Below, in pieces: positions 52,681 through 62,458 of a stretch of 64,000 bases of DNA. This DNA is from Edaphobacillus lindanitolerans. GTDB lineage: Bacteria > Bacillota > Bacilli > Bacillales_A > Planococcaceae. Location of the stretch: assembly GCF_900156305.1 (NCBI RefSeq), contig NZ_FTPL01000004.1:186001-250000 (forward strand), written 5' to 3'. Positions within the stretch are counted from its first letter, which is position 1. Each line of letters begins with the position of its first letter. The position numbers and the translations under genes were made by a program. The notes below the pieces were generated by a model, which saw nothing but the letters and a program-made list of their open reading frames with translations, was not told where the DNA came from and searched no databases.

Positions 52681-53616
52681 ATGACGACTTGCAAGCCGGG
52701 CAATGATGAATATATCCGTAAGCCGGACTGGCTGAAAATCAAGCTGAATACGAACGAGAACTACATGGACCTGAAAAAGATGATGCGCGAAAAGGGCCTC
52801 CACACCGTTTGTGAGGAAGCACGCTGTCCGAATATCCATGAATGCTGGGGAGAACGGAGAACGGCGACGTTCATGATCCTCGGGGCGGTGTGCACCCGTG
52901 CGTGCCGTTTCTGTGCAGTCAAGACCGGTCTTCCGAACGAACTCGATGTGGCCGAACCGGAACGGGTCGCAGATTCCGTCGCACTCATGAATCTCAAGCA
53001 TGCCGTCATCACGATGGTCGCCCGTGACGATCAGCGCGATGGGGGGGCCGGCATCATGGCGGAGACGATCCGTGCGATCCGTCGGAAAAGCCCGTTCACG
53101 ACGGTTGAAGTGCTCCCTTCGGACCTTGCAGGGGACTATGACAGCCTGAAGACGCTGATGGATGCCAAGCCGGACATTCTGAATCACAACATTGAAACGG
53201 TCCGCAGCCTGACGAAGCGTGTCCGGGCCCGTGCGACGTACGACCGTTCGCTTGAATTCCTGCGCCGTGCAAAAGAGATGCAGCCGGAGATCCCGACAAA
53301 ATCTTCGCTGATGCTGGGGCTCGGCGAAACGTGGGAAGAGATCCTCGAGACGATGGATGACCTGCGTGCCAACCAGGTGGACATCATGACGATCGGCCAG
53401 TATTTGCAACCGACGAAAAAACATCTGAAGGTGCAGAAGTACTATACGCCTCAGGAATTCGGGGAACTCCGGAAAATCGCCATGTCGAAAGGCTTCTCGC
53501 ACTGTGAGGCAGGACCGCTCGTACGGAGCAGCTACCATGCCGACGAGCAGGTGAATGCGGCTGCCCGGGAGAGACAGCGGCGAGGAGAGGAACTCACCCC
53601 GGCCCCGCAGGCATGA
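52681..53616 (+). CDS. lipA: Lipoyl synthase
   Basis: 311 residues. Auxiliary cluster [12 protein letters not shown] and radical-SAM [32 protein letters not shown]. Inserts sulfur into octanoyl groups of the E2 and H proteins. ATG 52681 gives good spacing to GGAG; ATGs at 52666 and 52675 are alternatives. Confidence 0.96.
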   Translation: MTTCKPGNDEYIRKPDWLKIKLNTNENYMDLKKMMREKGLHTVCEEARCPNIHECWGERRTATFMILGAVCTRACRFCAVKTGLPNELDVAEPERVADSVALMNLKHAVITMVARDDQRDGGAGIMAETIRAIRRKSPFTTVEVLPSDLAGDYDSLKTLMDAKPDILNHNIETVRSLTKRVRARATYDRSLEFLRRAKEMQPEIPTKSSLMLGLGETWEEILETMDDLRANQVDIMTIGQYLQPTKKHLKVQKYYTPQEFGELRKIAMSKGFSHCEAGPLVRSSYHADEQVNAAARERQRRGEELTPAPQA

Positions 53617-53630
53617 GGAAGGTGCCGGAT

Positions 53631-53978
53631 ATGATCCGCCTTGAACAGTTCGAATACGAAATCCTGGAAGATTACCGGGACGGTTTTCAGGAAGAGGCCC
53701 TGAAATCCCGGTACAGTGACATTTTGTCCAAATATGATTACATCGTCGGGGACTGGGGATACGGCCAGCTCCGGCTGCGGGGATTTTTTGACGACCGGAA
53801 CTCGAAGGCGACGGTCGGGACAAAAATCAGCACCCTGCAGGACTATCTGTATGAATACTGCAATTTCGGATGCGCCTATTTTGTTCTCAGGAAAACAGGG
53901 CGACCCAAAACCCATGCGCCGCGTTCGGAAAGCACGGAAACCGGGCAGGCCGAAGACGACCCGCAGGACGGCGAATAA
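53631..53978 (+). CDS. yutD: YutD family protein
   Basis: 115 residues. FEYEILEDYRDGFQEEALKS, YDYIVGDWGYGQLRLRGFFD, YLYEYCNFGCAYFVLRK: DUF1027. Conserved neighbour of lipA. Function unknown. GAAGGTG before ATG; disordered tail. Confidence 0.9.
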   Translation: MIRLEQFEYEILEDYRDGFQEEALKSRYSDILSKYDYIVGDWGYGQLRLRGFFDDRNSKATVGTKISTLQDYLYEYCNFGCAYFVLRKTGRPKTHAPRSESTETGQAEDDPQDGE

Positions 53979-54022
53979 GCCGTTGCGGGTTTTCGTCTTG
54001 AAGAAGAACAGGAGGAAATGAA

Positions 54023-54475
54023 ATGTATTTCATCGATCGCAACAAGGTGGAAGAAACGGCATCCCATATGGAACATCTGCTGCAGGTCTTTAAAGGGCGG
54101 ACTGAGTGGAGCCGGGACCCGGTGACGGAGCTTGCGCTGGAGCGGATTGCCCATAATCTCATCGAGTCGGTCATTGACATCGGCAACACGATGATCGACG
54201 GCTTCATCATGAGGGACCCTGGCAGTTATGAAGACATCATCGACATTCTCCTTGATGAGAAAGTGATCGGCCCGGACATGGAGACTCCGCTGAAAAAGCT
54301 CGTCGGCCTTCGGAAGATGGTTGTGCGTGAGTTCATGGATGTGGACGGACAGGAGGCGGAATCGGTCATCCGTGAAGCCATCCCGGCACTCAACGCGTTT
54401 CCCGGCTGCGTGCGGACCTATTTGACGGAGGAGCTGGGCCCGGTTTCTGCATTTTTGCCGGAGGACCGGGATTGA
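54023..54475 (+). CDS. yutE: DUF86/HepT-like protein, YutE
   Basis: 150 residues, all helical: KVEETASHMEHLLQVFKGR, ERIAHNLIESVIDIGNTMID, PLKKLVGLRKMVVREFMDVD. HEPN/DUF86 fold but no paired MNT antitoxin next to it, so a housekeeping member as in B. subtilis. Overlaps yutF. Confidence 0.88.
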   Translation: MYFIDRNKVEETASHMEHLLQVFKGRTEWSRDPVTELALERIAHNLIESVIDIGNTMIDGFIMRDPGSYEDIIDILLDEKVIGPDMETPLKKLVGLRKMVVREFMDVDGQEAESVIREAIPALNAFPGCVRTYLTEELGPVSAFLPEDRD

Positions 54476-55236
54476 AGCACTATCAAGCCTGGTGTTTCGA
54501 TCTGGACGGGACGGTTTACCGCGGGGAAACCGCAATTCCGGAAGCGGTCCGTCTGATCGGGCAGCTCCGGGACAGCGGAAGCCGGATCTTCTTCATTACG
54601 AACAATTCGGCGCTGACGCCTCAAATGCAGGCTGAAAAGCTGATGCGGATGGGCATCCGGGCTGCACCGGAAGAGATCATGACATCCTCCATCGCCACTG
54701 CCGGTTATCTTGCCGGGCAATACGGAAGGATGGATGTGACGATGATCGGGGAGGAAGGGCTTCGTGAGGCGCTCGAAGAAGCCGGACACCGGATCGTCAC
54801 GGAAGGCGGCGAAGCGGTCGTCGTGGGAATTGACCGGCAGATCAGCTACGACAAGCTTGCCGCTGCCTGTCTGGCGGTCTCGGCCGGAGCCCCCTTCATT
54901 GCCACGAACGGCGACCTGGCATTCCCGGATGAACGGGGACTCGTCCCGGGAAACGGGGCATTTGCCGGTCTGATCGGATCGGTGACCGGCGTGCAGCCGG
55001 TGGTGATCGGCAAGCCCGAAAGCCACATGATCGCTGAAATCGCACGGAAACAAGGGCTCCGGAAGGACGGGATGATCCTCGTCGGAGACAATTACGAAAC
55101 CGACATCAAAGCCGGCCTCCGTTTCGGCATCGATACGCTCCATGTGGATACCGGCGTGACGAGGAAGGAAGCGCTCGCCGGCCATTCCGAGCAGCCGACC
55201 TACAGTCTGCGCTCCCTCAGTGAGTGGGAAATCTGA
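54472..55236 (+). CDS. yutF: HAD-superfamily phosphatase, YutF
   Basis: 254 residues from TTG behind GGAGG. Motif I FDLDGTVYRG, motif II FFITNNS, motif III VIGKPESHMI, motif IV LVGDNYETDIKAG. NagD/TIGR01457 class. Substrate probably sugar or nucleotide phosphate. Confidence 0.92.
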   Translation: MKHYQAWCFDLDGTVYRGETAIPEAVRLIGQLRDSGSRIFFITNNSALTPQMQAEKLMRMGIRAAPEEIMTSSIATAGYLAGQYGRMDVTMIGEEGLREALEEAGHRIVTEGGEAVVVGIDRQISYDKLAAACLAVSAGAPFIATNGDLAFPDERGLVPGNGAFAGLIGSVTGVQPVVIGKPESHMIAEIARKQGLRKDGMILVGDNYETDIKAGLRFGIDTLHVDTGVTRKEALAGHSEQPTYSLRSLSEWEI

Positions 55237-55254
55237 ATACCTTTAGATCCTGTT

Positions 55255-55283
55255 CGGCCGTCCTGCAAAGGGCGGCCGTTTTT
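55255..55283 (+). terminator. Terminator
   Basis: CGGCCGTCCT-GCAA-AGGGCGGCCG then T5, GNRA-type loop. Confidence 0.9.
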
Positions 55284-55447
55284 ACATGCCTGTCATCCCG
55301 CTTGTCCGGATCATCTTCGGATCATTGAAGGCAGCCTTCTGCACTCCCTGTCAGACGCTCATCGATTTTTAATCCGGTCCTCACCGATTCCTCATAGTCG
55401 TCCCGTATTCTGGGATTACAGCGTATAACGGATGGGAGGGAAGCTGC

Positions 55448-56191
55448 ATGGCCATTGAGATTTTCACCCGTCGGGAGCTCAAGTTCCTGATTACGGTGGA
55501 TCAGTACAGGAGGCTGCTGCTCCGTGCCGGCAACAAGCTGCGTGCGGACAAAAATGGGAAGGACGGGCGCTATACCGTGACCACCCTGTATTTTGACAAT
55601 GACGAAAGCCGGATTTATTACGAAGTGAAGAACCGCCTTAAGTTCCGGCAGAAATTGCGGCTTCGGGTGTATGACGAGACGGGACCGGATGGACGGGCAT
55701 TCTTCGAGATGAAGCAGAAGAACGGACGGATTGTCCATAAACGAAGGACCGGTATCCCGCTCAGGGAGGCGTATCGCTACATAAGGGCGGCCGGCACGGT
55801 TCCCGCGGAGCAATTTGCCGCATCAAACGCCCAAGTGCTGAAGGAAATCGGACAGTTCCGTGCGCACTACGGCCTTCAGCCGGACATGGTCGTCAGCTAT
55901 GACCGCCATGCCCTTCACCAGGCGGATGATCCGGCGGTCCGGGTGACGTTCGACTACAATCTGAGATGCCGGAAACACGACCTGTTTCTTGAGAGCGGCC
56001 CGCACGGACAGCATTTTGTCGATCCGGGACTGGTCGTGCTGGAAGTCAAGGTGGACAACAGTGTGCCGCTTTGGCTGACACGGATCCTGCAGGAGGCCGG
56101 CTGCCTGCAGAAGGGCGGGTCGAAGTTCTGTCTGAGTCACGAGCTGCTGGCAAACGGACAGCGAGAATTGATGATCATGGGAGGAAGATAA
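55448..56191 (+). CDS. VTC-domain protein (polyphosphate polymerase-like)
   Basis: 247 residues. Tunnel-fold basics: RRELKFLITVDQYRRLL, TTLYFDNDESRIYYE, KLRLRVYD, FFEMKQKNGRIVHKRR, VLEVKVDN. Bacterial VTC-domain proteins are proposed polyphosphate polymerases or regulators. Paired with a DUF4956 gene. GGGAGG site. Confidence 0.88.
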   Translation: MAIEIFTRRELKFLITVDQYRRLLLRAGNKLRADKNGKDGRYTVTTLYFDNDESRIYYEVKNRLKFRQKLRLRVYDETGPDGRAFFEMKQKNGRIVHKRRTGIPLREAYRYIRAAGTVPAEQFAASNAQVLKEIGQFRAHYGLQPDMVVSYDRHALHQADDPAVRVTFDYNLRCRKHDLFLESGPHGQHFVDPGLVVLEVKVDNSVPLWLTRILQEAGCLQKGGSKFCLSHELLANGQRELMIMGGR

Positions 56192-56193
56192 GA

Positions 56194-56868
56194 ATGGACA
56201 TGTTGGAATCATTATTGCAGCCGGAGATCCGGACAGGCGGAACGGTGGGGCTGAGCATGCTGGCCATGCTCTTCTCATTCGTGCTCAGTTTGCTGATCAC
56301 AGTCGTTTACCGGCGGACATTTTCCGGTGAGCGTTACTCACAGGCGTTTGTGCACACGATCATCATGATGAGCGTCATTGTATCGATTGTCATGAATGTC
56401 GTCAGCGACAATGCAGGCGTGGCATTCGGGCTGTTTGCCGTGTTTTCCCTCATCCGGTTCCGGAGTGAGGTGACCGATGCGAAAGACATCTCGTACATCT
56501 TCTTCGGGCTGTGTGTCGGCATGACGGCCGGCCTGTACCGCTTCGACCTGGCGATTGTGCTCACGGTGTTCGCATGCGCAGCATTCTACCTGCTTCACCG
56601 GACGGGCTATGCGCGAGGAAAGCATATGCAGATCCTCAAAGTGACGGTGCCCGAGACGATGAATCATGAGGGCCTGCTCGACGGCATCCTGGATGAGTTC
56701 ACGGTCAGCCATGAGCTACGCCAGGTCGAGACGACCGACCTCGGTACGATGATTTTGTACACCTATGCCATACAGGGCAAGCCGGATACGGCGGACCGGG
56801 ACCTGCTGGACCGGGTCCGCGAGAAAAATGCGAACCTGAAAGTCTCCTTGACCTATTTGGGCAGATAA
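56194..56868 (+). CDS. DUF4956 membrane protein
   Basis: 224 residues. Four membrane helices (20-40, 55-75, 80-100, 110-140) with VAFGLFAVFSLIRFRSEVTD and ISYIFFGLCVGMTAGLY; cytoplasmic C-terminal domain. Standard partner of VTC-domain proteins. Begins two bases after its partner's stop. Confidence 0.9.
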   Translation: MDMLESLLQPEIRTGGTVGLSMLAMLFSFVLSLLITVVYRRTFSGERYSQAFVHTIIMMSVIVSIVMNVVSDNAGVAFGLFAVFSLIRFRSEVTDAKDISYIFFGLCVGMTAGLYRFDLAIVLTVFACAAFYLLHRTGYARGKHMQILKVTVPETMNHEGLLDGILDEFTVSHELRQVETTDLGTMILYTYAIQGKPDTADRDLLDRVREKNANLKVSLTYLGR

Positions 56869-56880
56869 CCGGAAAAATGA

Positions 56881-56918
56881 AAAGAGAGCCGAGCGATCCG
56901 TGATCGCGCGGCTCTCTT
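56881..56918. terminator. Bidirectional terminator
   Basis: AAGAGAGCCG/CGGCTCTCTT with inner GCGATC/GATCGC, between converging genes. Confidence 0.9.
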
Positions 56919-56925
56919 CAATTTA

Positions 56926-57162
56926 TTAGAAAAGCGGGTTTTCCTCTATAAAACGATAGATATTGTCTTTCAGCTCGTCCGGCGTTTCACCTTCCACGAT
57001 TTCCCCGTTCACGACCGCATAAAGCGATTCGGCACATTGGGAGCAGAAGCTGAGGCAGCCGTATTCCAGGACATCGAGGTTCGGGTCCTGCTCCAGCTCC
57101 TCAAATGTCTTCTGTGAACCGCAGGCCATGTTGCTCATACAGAACTCGACGATCGGATTCAC
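56926..57162 (-). CDS. yuzB: YuzB family protein
   Basis: 78 residues from GTG behind [49 protein letters not shown]1450 thioredoxin-like fold with CxxC. Function unknown. Confidence 0.92.
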   Translation of the reverse strand: MNPIVEFCMSNMACGSQKTFEELEQDPNLDVLEYGCLSFCSQCAESLYAVVNGEIVEGETPDELKDNIYRFIEENPLF

Positions 57163-57227
57163 AAAAATCACCTCTCTCACCCGGAAATCGTACTCCTTTT
57201 TGTCTTTCCAGTCAATTGAATGGCTTA

Positions 57228-57256
57228 TTGTGAAACCTCTCACATTCATATATAAT
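57228..57256 (+). promoter_or_regulatory. Promoter of yutJ
   Basis: TTGTGA, 17 bp, TATAAT; transcript would start about 50 bases before the ATG. Confidence 0.75.
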
Positions 57257-57311
57257 GGCATGGAGAAATGGAACCATGAATCGGCTATGACTTAAAAAGG
57301 AGAATACTTTT

Positions 57312-58376
57312 ATGAAGAAACTAGTCCTGCTCGGCGGAGGGTATGGGAATATGCGCATTCTGCTCCGCCTCCTCCCGAACCTTCCCGAAGACCGGGAAAT
57401 CATTCTTGTGGACCGCACGCCGTTCCACAGCCTCAAAACCGAATTTTATGCACTGGCTGCCGGAACGGTGCCGGATGCGGAAGTCCGCGTCGCTTTTCCG
57501 GAGCATGAACGGCTGAAAATGGTGACCGGAGAAATCGTGAACGTCAATCTCGCTGAAAAGCGGGTCGAACTCGGCAACGGTGCCCGGATCGAGTATGATG
57601 ACCTCGTCATCGGCCTCGGATGCGACGACAACTATCACGATGTGCCGGGCGCTGCAGAACATACGCACAGCATCCAGACGATCGGCAAATCCCGTGATAC
57701 TTACCGCCACCTCCTCAATCTCGGAGAAGGAGCGGCTGTCGGGATCGTCGGTGCCGGCCTGAGCGGCATCGAGCTCGCAAGCGAACTGCGGGAGAGCCGC
57801 CCGGACCTGAAGATCAAGCTGTTTGACCGCGGCCCGCGGGTGCTGCGCGATTTCCCGGAACGTCTCAGCAATTATGTCCAGAGCTGGTTTGACGAACATG
57901 ACGTGGAAGTCGTGAGCAATTCGAACATTACGAATGTGGGGCCGAACACTCTTTACAACCATGAGAATTCGATCGAGGTGGATGCGGTCGTCTGGACTGC
58001 CGGAATCCGCCCGGTCGAGGCGGTCCGCAATCTCGAACTCGAATCCGACCGGGGAGGACGGATTGTCCTCACGCCTCACCATAACGTCCCCGAAAACGAG
58101 AACGTCTATGTCGTCGGCGACTGTGCGGCGCTTCCGCACGCACCAAGTGCGTATCTGGCGGAGGAGCAGGGCGAGCAGATCGTAAAGGTGCTGAAGATGC
58201 GGTGGAACGGGGAGACGCTCCCCGAGAAGATGCCGGAGATCAAGCTCCAGGGATTTGTCGGATCGCTCGGAAAGAAAAAAGGATTCGCCTTCCTCGCAGA
58301 CCGCACCGTCACGGGACGGATTGCGCGGCTGCTCAAGTCGGGAATCCTGTGGATGTACAAGTGGCATAATGGTTAA
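57312..58376 (+). CDS. yutJ: NADH dehydrogenase-like flavoprotein YutJ
   Basis: 354 residues. FAD site LVLLGGGYGNMRILLRLL, NAD site VGIVGAGLSGIELASEL, VYVVGDCAALP late. NDH-2 family; ends in a hydrophobic/aromatic helix (LLKSGILWMYKWHNG) for membrane contact. Divergent from yuzB. Confidence 0.92.
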   Translation: MKKLVLLGGGYGNMRILLRLLPNLPEDREIILVDRTPFHSLKTEFYALAAGTVPDAEVRVAFPEHERLKMVTGEIVNVNLAEKRVELGNGARIEYDDLVIGLGCDDNYHDVPGAAEHTHSIQTIGKSRDTYRHLLNLGEGAAVGIVGAGLSGIELASELRESRPDLKIKLFDRGPRVLRDFPERLSNYVQSWFDEHDVEVVSNSNITNVGPNTLYNHENSIEVDAVVWTAGIRPVEAVRNLELESDRGGRIVLTPHHNVPENENVYVVGDCAALPHAPSAYLAEEQGEQIVKVLKMRWNGETLPEKMPEIKLQGFVGSLGKKKGFAFLADRTVTGRIARLLKSGILWMYKWHNG

Positions 58377-58385
58377 GGAGTGGGG

Positions 58386-58455
58386 AAACCCTTGATGTAT
58401 CAAGGGTTCAGGAGTGTTGAAGGGGAAGTAAAAGCACCGAAAGTCACATTTCGGT
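58386..58455. other. Two hairpins without T runs
   Basis: AACCCTTGA/TCAAGGGTT (58386-58407) and ACCGAAA/TTTCGGT (58436-58455) between converging genes; may be weak terminators. Confidence 0.4.
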
Positions 58456-58505
58456 AACATTCCGTATAGAATTGACGCCTTTGAGGATGTCGCCGAAGCT
58501 GACTT

Positions 58506-59339
58506 TCAGTTTCGTGGCGGCATCTTCTTTCGTTCGTCCGGGAACCGTTCCTGAAGCGCCCGGACACGGTCGGACAGATAGTTTTTCATCCGTTCCAGTT
58601 CCTGCTTGCCGAATCGATGGGCAGCATCGTTTGTTGCATAGCACGTTGTCACTTTTTTGAGCGTCAGGCGCAGATCCTCAGGGAGGGCTGACAATCCCCA
58701 GGAACCCGCCTCTGCTTTGGAGGCGATTTTCCCGTCCTTCAGATACCGCAACACTCTGATCAGGTTTAGCGTGGAGTAGACCGGTTCGGCGTGGATGTTT
58801 TCCAGACAGTCCCTGTAATCGTTCATGATGGCAGAAAGATAGTCCGACTGTGGAACGGACGGGAACACTTCATTGATCGGTTTGCCCGTCAGACAGATCC
58901 CGCTGTGGTTCAAGATCGTAATATGAGCAGCCAGATCTGCATCGGCGGCAATTCCGTTTAAAAAGTCCTTCGTGCCGGTCAGCAAGTCGTCCGTATATTG
59001 CTCCCTCCAAAACTCACTAAAATGAAAGTCGAAAGGACAAGGATGCTGCCACTGGGTCAACTGGCGGGCATTGAGGAAGTGGATCTCAAGAGGGAACGGA
59101 GAATTTGAAGTCCTTAAGAAAGTCCGTGCCAGCTTCTCTTTTGTTTCCGTTGTCAGGGTGCTGCGGGTTACGGCGATGGCATCGATGTCGCTTGCATCCG
59201 GGTTGAATCCGCCAAGCGCCAATGAACCGTGGAGATAGACTCCGATCAGGTCGTCATTGATGATCCGGGAAATTTCTTTTTGCAGGTTGAGTAGAGGTTT
59301 CTTTGCTTCCGAGGTGACGGATTCCAAGCCGGTGAGCAT
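58506..59339 (-). CDS. Aminoglycoside adenylyltransferase-like nucleotidyltransferase
   Basis: 277 residues. N-terminal nucleotidyltransferase motif GVYLHGSLALGGFNPDASDI with DxD and later helical DUF4111 domain (YLKDGKIASKAEAGSWGLSA), as in AadA-like enzymes. May modify streptomycin/spectinomycin or be a housekeeping relative. AAGGAGG before ATG. Confidence 0.85.
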   Translation of the reverse strand: MLTGLESVTSEAKKPLLNLQKEISRIINDDLIGVYLHGSLALGGFNPDASDIDAIAVTRSTLTTETKEKLARTFLRTSNSPFPLEIHFLNARQLTQWQHPCPFDFHFSEFWREQYTDDLLTGTKDFLNGIAADADLAAHITILNHSGICLTGKPINEVFPSVPQSDYLSAIMNDYRDCLENIHAEPVYSTLNLIRVLRYLKDGKIASKAEAGSWGLSALPEDLRLTLKKVTTCYATNDAAHRFGKQELERMKNYLSDRVRALQERFPDERKKMPPRN

Positions 59340-59540
59340 TCTCTCTGCCTCCTTACTGATGTAGATCCGTGCAATCCGTGCATACCGGTTTCATTCCTCT
59401 CCGGTCCGCGTCCGGCACGATGGTTTCTTGGATAAGCCGCGTGAAAACGGTCATTATAAAAAAGCAGTCCCGTGGGCGGACCGCTTCCGGAATGGATCCG
59501 GCAACTGATTCTTGGGCTTTAATTAAATGTAACCTATTTC

Positions 59541-59571
59541 AAAGAAAAAAGGACAGCATATGCCGTCCTTT
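59541..59571 (-). terminator. Terminator of the small membrane protein gene
   Basis: AAAGGAC/GTCCTTT with GCATATGC inside, T6 on the minus strand. Confidence 0.8.
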
Positions 59572-59578
59572 GGATTTT

Positions 59579-59791
59579 CTATAATCGCGCCCGTTTAAAG
59601 TATTCGCCTTCTGGCGCTTTCTTTCTCTTCCCGATAACAGGAGTAAATATTCCCCACATTATAACGACTGCCAAACCGAGAATTCTAACCCATAACGGCT
59701 TATTATCAACGAATACAGAGTAACCAAAGTAAACCGCCAAGAGTACCCAGAAAATGAATACCCAACCCCATCTATTCGTGAGAAGCTCCAC
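59579..59791 (-). CDS. Small membrane protein
   Basis: 70 residues from GTG. Two membrane helices (WGWVFIFWVLLAVYFGYSVF, WVRILGLAVVIMWGIFTPVI) and a basic tail. No family recognised. The 239-base stretch to its left beyond the terminator holds a possible leftward TATAAT at 59452 and nothing else clear. Confidence 0.6.
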   Translation of the reverse strand: MELLTNRWGWVFIFWVLLAVYFGYSVFVDNKPLWVRILGLAVVIMWGIFTPVIGKRKKAPEGEYFKRARL

Positions 59792-59868
59792 TTTCCTATC
59801 CGGAAACCTACAGGTATTTGTTACCGTGTTTCCGGAATCCGGCCTGTTTGCTGATTTCGCCGGTAATT

Positions 59869-60198
59869 TTAGTTACTCGGGATGAAGCCCCGTTTTTCCA
59901 ATTCCGCAAACACGGGCTTCAGCCGGATGTACCCTTCCCCGACAATTTCGTCGCCGATACGGACGAGCGGGTAGAAGAATTCGTCATTGCGCACTTGTTC
60001 CGCGATGGCCGCGCGCTCTTCATCCCCGACCGGCTGTTCGATGTCGATATAGTCGATCGTGAAGGAGTGATCCGGATATTTTCGTGTGATCGCCGCTTCA
60101 AGCCACTCGTATGTATCTTTAGAGGACGGGGCATTGACGCAGCTGGCGCAGATGACATCCGCTCCGTACACCTCTATTTTCACATCTCGACCGTTCAA
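59869..60198 (-). CDS. yuzD: YuzD family protein
   Basis: 109 residues from TTG behind [27 protein letters not shown] (CxxC) then [29 protein letters not shown]1462 thioredoxin-like. Divergent to yutI as in B. subtilis. Confidence 0.9.
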   Translation of the reverse strand: MNGRDVKIEVYGADVICASCVNAPSSKDTYEWLEAAITRKYPDHSFTIDYIDIEQPVGDEERAAIAEQVRNDEFFYPLVRIGDEIVGEGYIRLKPVFAELEKRGFIPSN

Positions 60199-60278
60199 AA
60201 AGATCCCCTCCGGATTCAAGAATGGATTTTCCGCCTGTTACCTATTATAATGATAACAGTGAAAGGAGTCGAATCGAA

Positions 60279-60515
60279 GTGACAGATACATCGATGATGG
60301 ATGGTGTACAGGAAGTATTGGATAAACTGCGCCCGTTCCTTCTCCGAGACGGAGGCGACTGTGAGCTCGTTGATGTCGAGGACGGCATCGTGAAGCTCCG
60401 ACTTCTCGGCGCGTGCGGCACGTGCCCGAGCTCAACCATTACATTGAAGGCAGGCATTGAGCGCGCACTCCTCGAGGAAGTGCCGGGTGTCGTCGAAGTG
60501 GAACAAGTCTTCTGA
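60279..60515 (+). CDS. yutI: NifU-like Fe-S scaffold/carrier YutI
   Basis: 78 residues from GTG behind AAAGGAG. NifU C-terminal domain: [36 protein letters not shown] (CxxC). Transfers or holds Fe-S clusters; complements suf. Confidence 0.93.
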   Translation: MTDTSMMDGVQEVLDKLRPFLLRDGGDCELVDVEDGIVKLRLLGACGTCPSSTITLKAGIERALLEEVPGVVEVEQVF

Positions 60516-60521
60516 TCATCC

Positions 60522-60546
60522 GGATCCGCGTTGCGGATCCTTTTTT
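60522..60546 (+). terminator. Terminator
   Basis: GGATCCGC-GTT-GCGGATCC then T6. Confidence 0.92.
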
Positions 60547-60627
60547 ATACCGGCATGCCTGCGGATGCAGACCTGTTGTACGGGGTGCCGGACATTGTTA
60601 AGATGAGAGAAAAGGAGTGGTAATCGC

Positions 60628-60990
60628 ATGACACAGACGGTTGAATTGACTGAAGCGGCGGCTTACCAGGTGAAGGACATGATGCGCCACAACGAAGAAG
60701 AGGGCTCTTATCTCCGTGTCGGCGTAAACGGCGGCGGCTGCAGCGGACTGACGTACGGACTCGGCTTTACGAAAGAGCGCCATGAAGAGGACGAACTGCT
60801 CGAACAGCACGGACTGCAGATCCTCGTTTCCAAGGAAGACGGCGGAATCCTGACCGGAACCAAGATCGACTACAAACAGTCGCTCATGGGCGGAGGATTC
60901 ACGATCACCAACCCGAATGCCATTGCATCATGCGGCTGCGGGACTTCATTCAGGACAAAAACAAAGGCCGGCACGCCCGGTGACTGCTGA
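60628..60990 (+). CDS. A-type Fe-S carrier (HesB/IscA/ErpA family), YutM
   Basis: 120 residues. LRVGVNGGGCSGLTYGLGF and CGCGTSF give the classic three-cysteine set. Delivers clusters to targets such as lipoyl synthase. AAAGGAG site. Confidence 0.93.
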   Translation: MTQTVELTEAAAYQVKDMMRHNEEEGSYLRVGVNGGGCSGLTYGLGFTKERHEEDELLEQHGLQILVSKEDGGILTGTKIDYKQSLMGGGFTITNPNAIASCGCGTSFRTKTKAGTPGDC

Positions 60991-61012
60991 GACCGGAATT
61001 CCGGTCTTTTTA
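60990..61012 (+). terminator. Terminator
   Basis: GACCGGAATTCCGGTC palindrome then T5. Confidence 0.82.
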
Positions 61013-61156
61013 TTTTGGAAACTCCCCTTGAATTCATATTTATAAAGGACTAAACTAAAGGTGATGGTTTTTGTCGAAAACGGCGGGTGCCGTGACAATC
61101 GCGGCATCGCGCCGTCCAAAATATATTAATTTCGGTTAAAGGTGGTTTGGATTGAA

Positions 61157-62374
61157 GTGAAGAGACCTACAGTTTTGGTGCTTGGCGCCGGCTATGGTGG
61201 TTTGGCCACTGTCGTCAATCTGCAGAAAAAGATCGGGACCGATGACATGGATGTTGTCCTGATCAACAAGAACGACTATCACTACGAATCTACTTGGCTC
61301 CACGAAGCGTCGGCGGGAACGCTCAAGCCCGAAGATGTCCGTTATGATATTTCGAAGGTCATCAATGAAAACAAAGTGAAATTCGTCAAGGCGGTTGTCG
61401 AAGCAATCGATGTCGACGGCAAGAAAGTGACGACGGATGCAGGGGACTTCAGCTATGACTTCCTCGTCATCGGTCTCGGATTCGAAGGGGAGACCTTCGG
61501 CATCCAGGGTCTTGACCAATATGCCCTCAGCATCGCGGACGTCAATGAAGCGCGCAAAATCCGTGAGCACATCGAGTACCAGTTTGCCATGTGGTCCACT
61601 GAAGAAGAGAAGGATGACAGCCGCCTCACGATCGTGGTCGGCGGCGCCGGCTTCACGGGCATCGAGTTCCTCGGCGAACTCGGCAACCGCGTACCGGAAC
61701 TGTGCAAGGAATTTGACGTGCCGAAAGAGAAAGTGCGCGTCATCTGTGTCGAAGCTGCACCGATGGTCCTTCCTGGCTTTGACCCGGAACTCGTAACCTA
61801 TGCGGTTTCCCAGCTCGAGTCCAAAGGCATCGAGTTCTCGATCGGCACACCGGTCGTCGAAGCGACACCAGAAGGCGTGAAGATCAAGAAAAAAGACGAT
61901 GAATTCGAATTCATCAAGGCCGGCACGGTCGTATGGGCAGCGGGTGTCCGCGGCAACAGCCTCATCGAATCGACGCCGATCGAAAGCAAGCGTGCCCGTG
62001 TAGCGGTCCGCGAAGATATGCGTGCACCGGGCTATGATGACGTATTCATCGTCGGGGACTGCGCGTTCCTCATGAACGAAGACGCAGGACGTCCATACCC
62101 GCCTACCGCCCAGATTGCGATGCAGCAGGGCGTGACGGTCGCAGAAAACATCATTGCGCTCGCAAACGGCAAGCCGACGCACAAATTCGTTCCGGACCTG
62201 AAAGGGACCGTCTGCTCCCTCGGCGAAGACGATGCGATCGGCGACATCTTCGACGGCAAGAAAGTCACAGGCACGACGGCCAGCTTCATGAAGAAGATGA
62301 TCGATAACCGTGCACTGTACATGATCGGCGGACTTCCGCTCGTCGTCAAAAAAGGGAAATTCAAGTTCTTCTGA
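61157..62374 (+). CDS. Type II NADH dehydrogenase-like flavoprotein (YumB type)
   Basis: 405 residues from GTG. FAD motif [36 protein letters not shown] motif [39 protein letters not shown] (quinone site AQxAxQ). Membrane-associated NADH:quinone oxidoreductase. An in-frame GTG at 61142 would add five residues. Confidence 0.93.
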   Translation: MKRPTVLVLGAGYGGLATVVNLQKKIGTDDMDVVLINKNDYHYESTWLHEASAGTLKPEDVRYDISKVINENKVKFVKAVVEAIDVDGKKVTTDAGDFSYDFLVIGLGFEGETFGIQGLDQYALSIADVNEARKIREHIEYQFAMWSTEEEKDDSRLTIVVGGAGFTGIEFLGELGNRVPELCKEFDVPKEKVRVICVEAAPMVLPGFDPELVTYAVSQLESKGIEFSIGTPVVEATPEGVKIKKKDDEFEFIKAGTVVWAAGVRGNSLIESTPIESKRARVAVREDMRAPGYDDVFIVGDCAFLMNEDAGRPYPPTAQIAMQQGVTVAENIIALANGKPTHKFVPDLKGTVCSLGEDDAIGDIFDGKKVTGTTASFMKKMIDNRALYMIGGLPLVVKKGKFKFF

Positions 62375-62387
62375 TCTGACTGATCTG

Positions 62388-62415
62388 GCCGGCCGGGCAC
62401 TCCGGCCGGTTTTTG
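62388..62415 (+). terminator. Terminator
   Basis: CCGGCCGG-GCACT-CCGGCCGG then T5. Confidence 0.92.
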
Positions 62416-62458
62416 TATTTCACTGTTGAATTGTATAAAGCCGGGGAGGGGAACGCAG

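Noticed and set aside
54023-54475. HepT/MNT-type toxin-antitoxin system
   Set aside because: The DUF86 protein has no adjacent nucleotidyltransferase and sits in the conserved yutD-yutE-yutF order; the nucleotidyltransferase at 58506 is distant and AadA-like.
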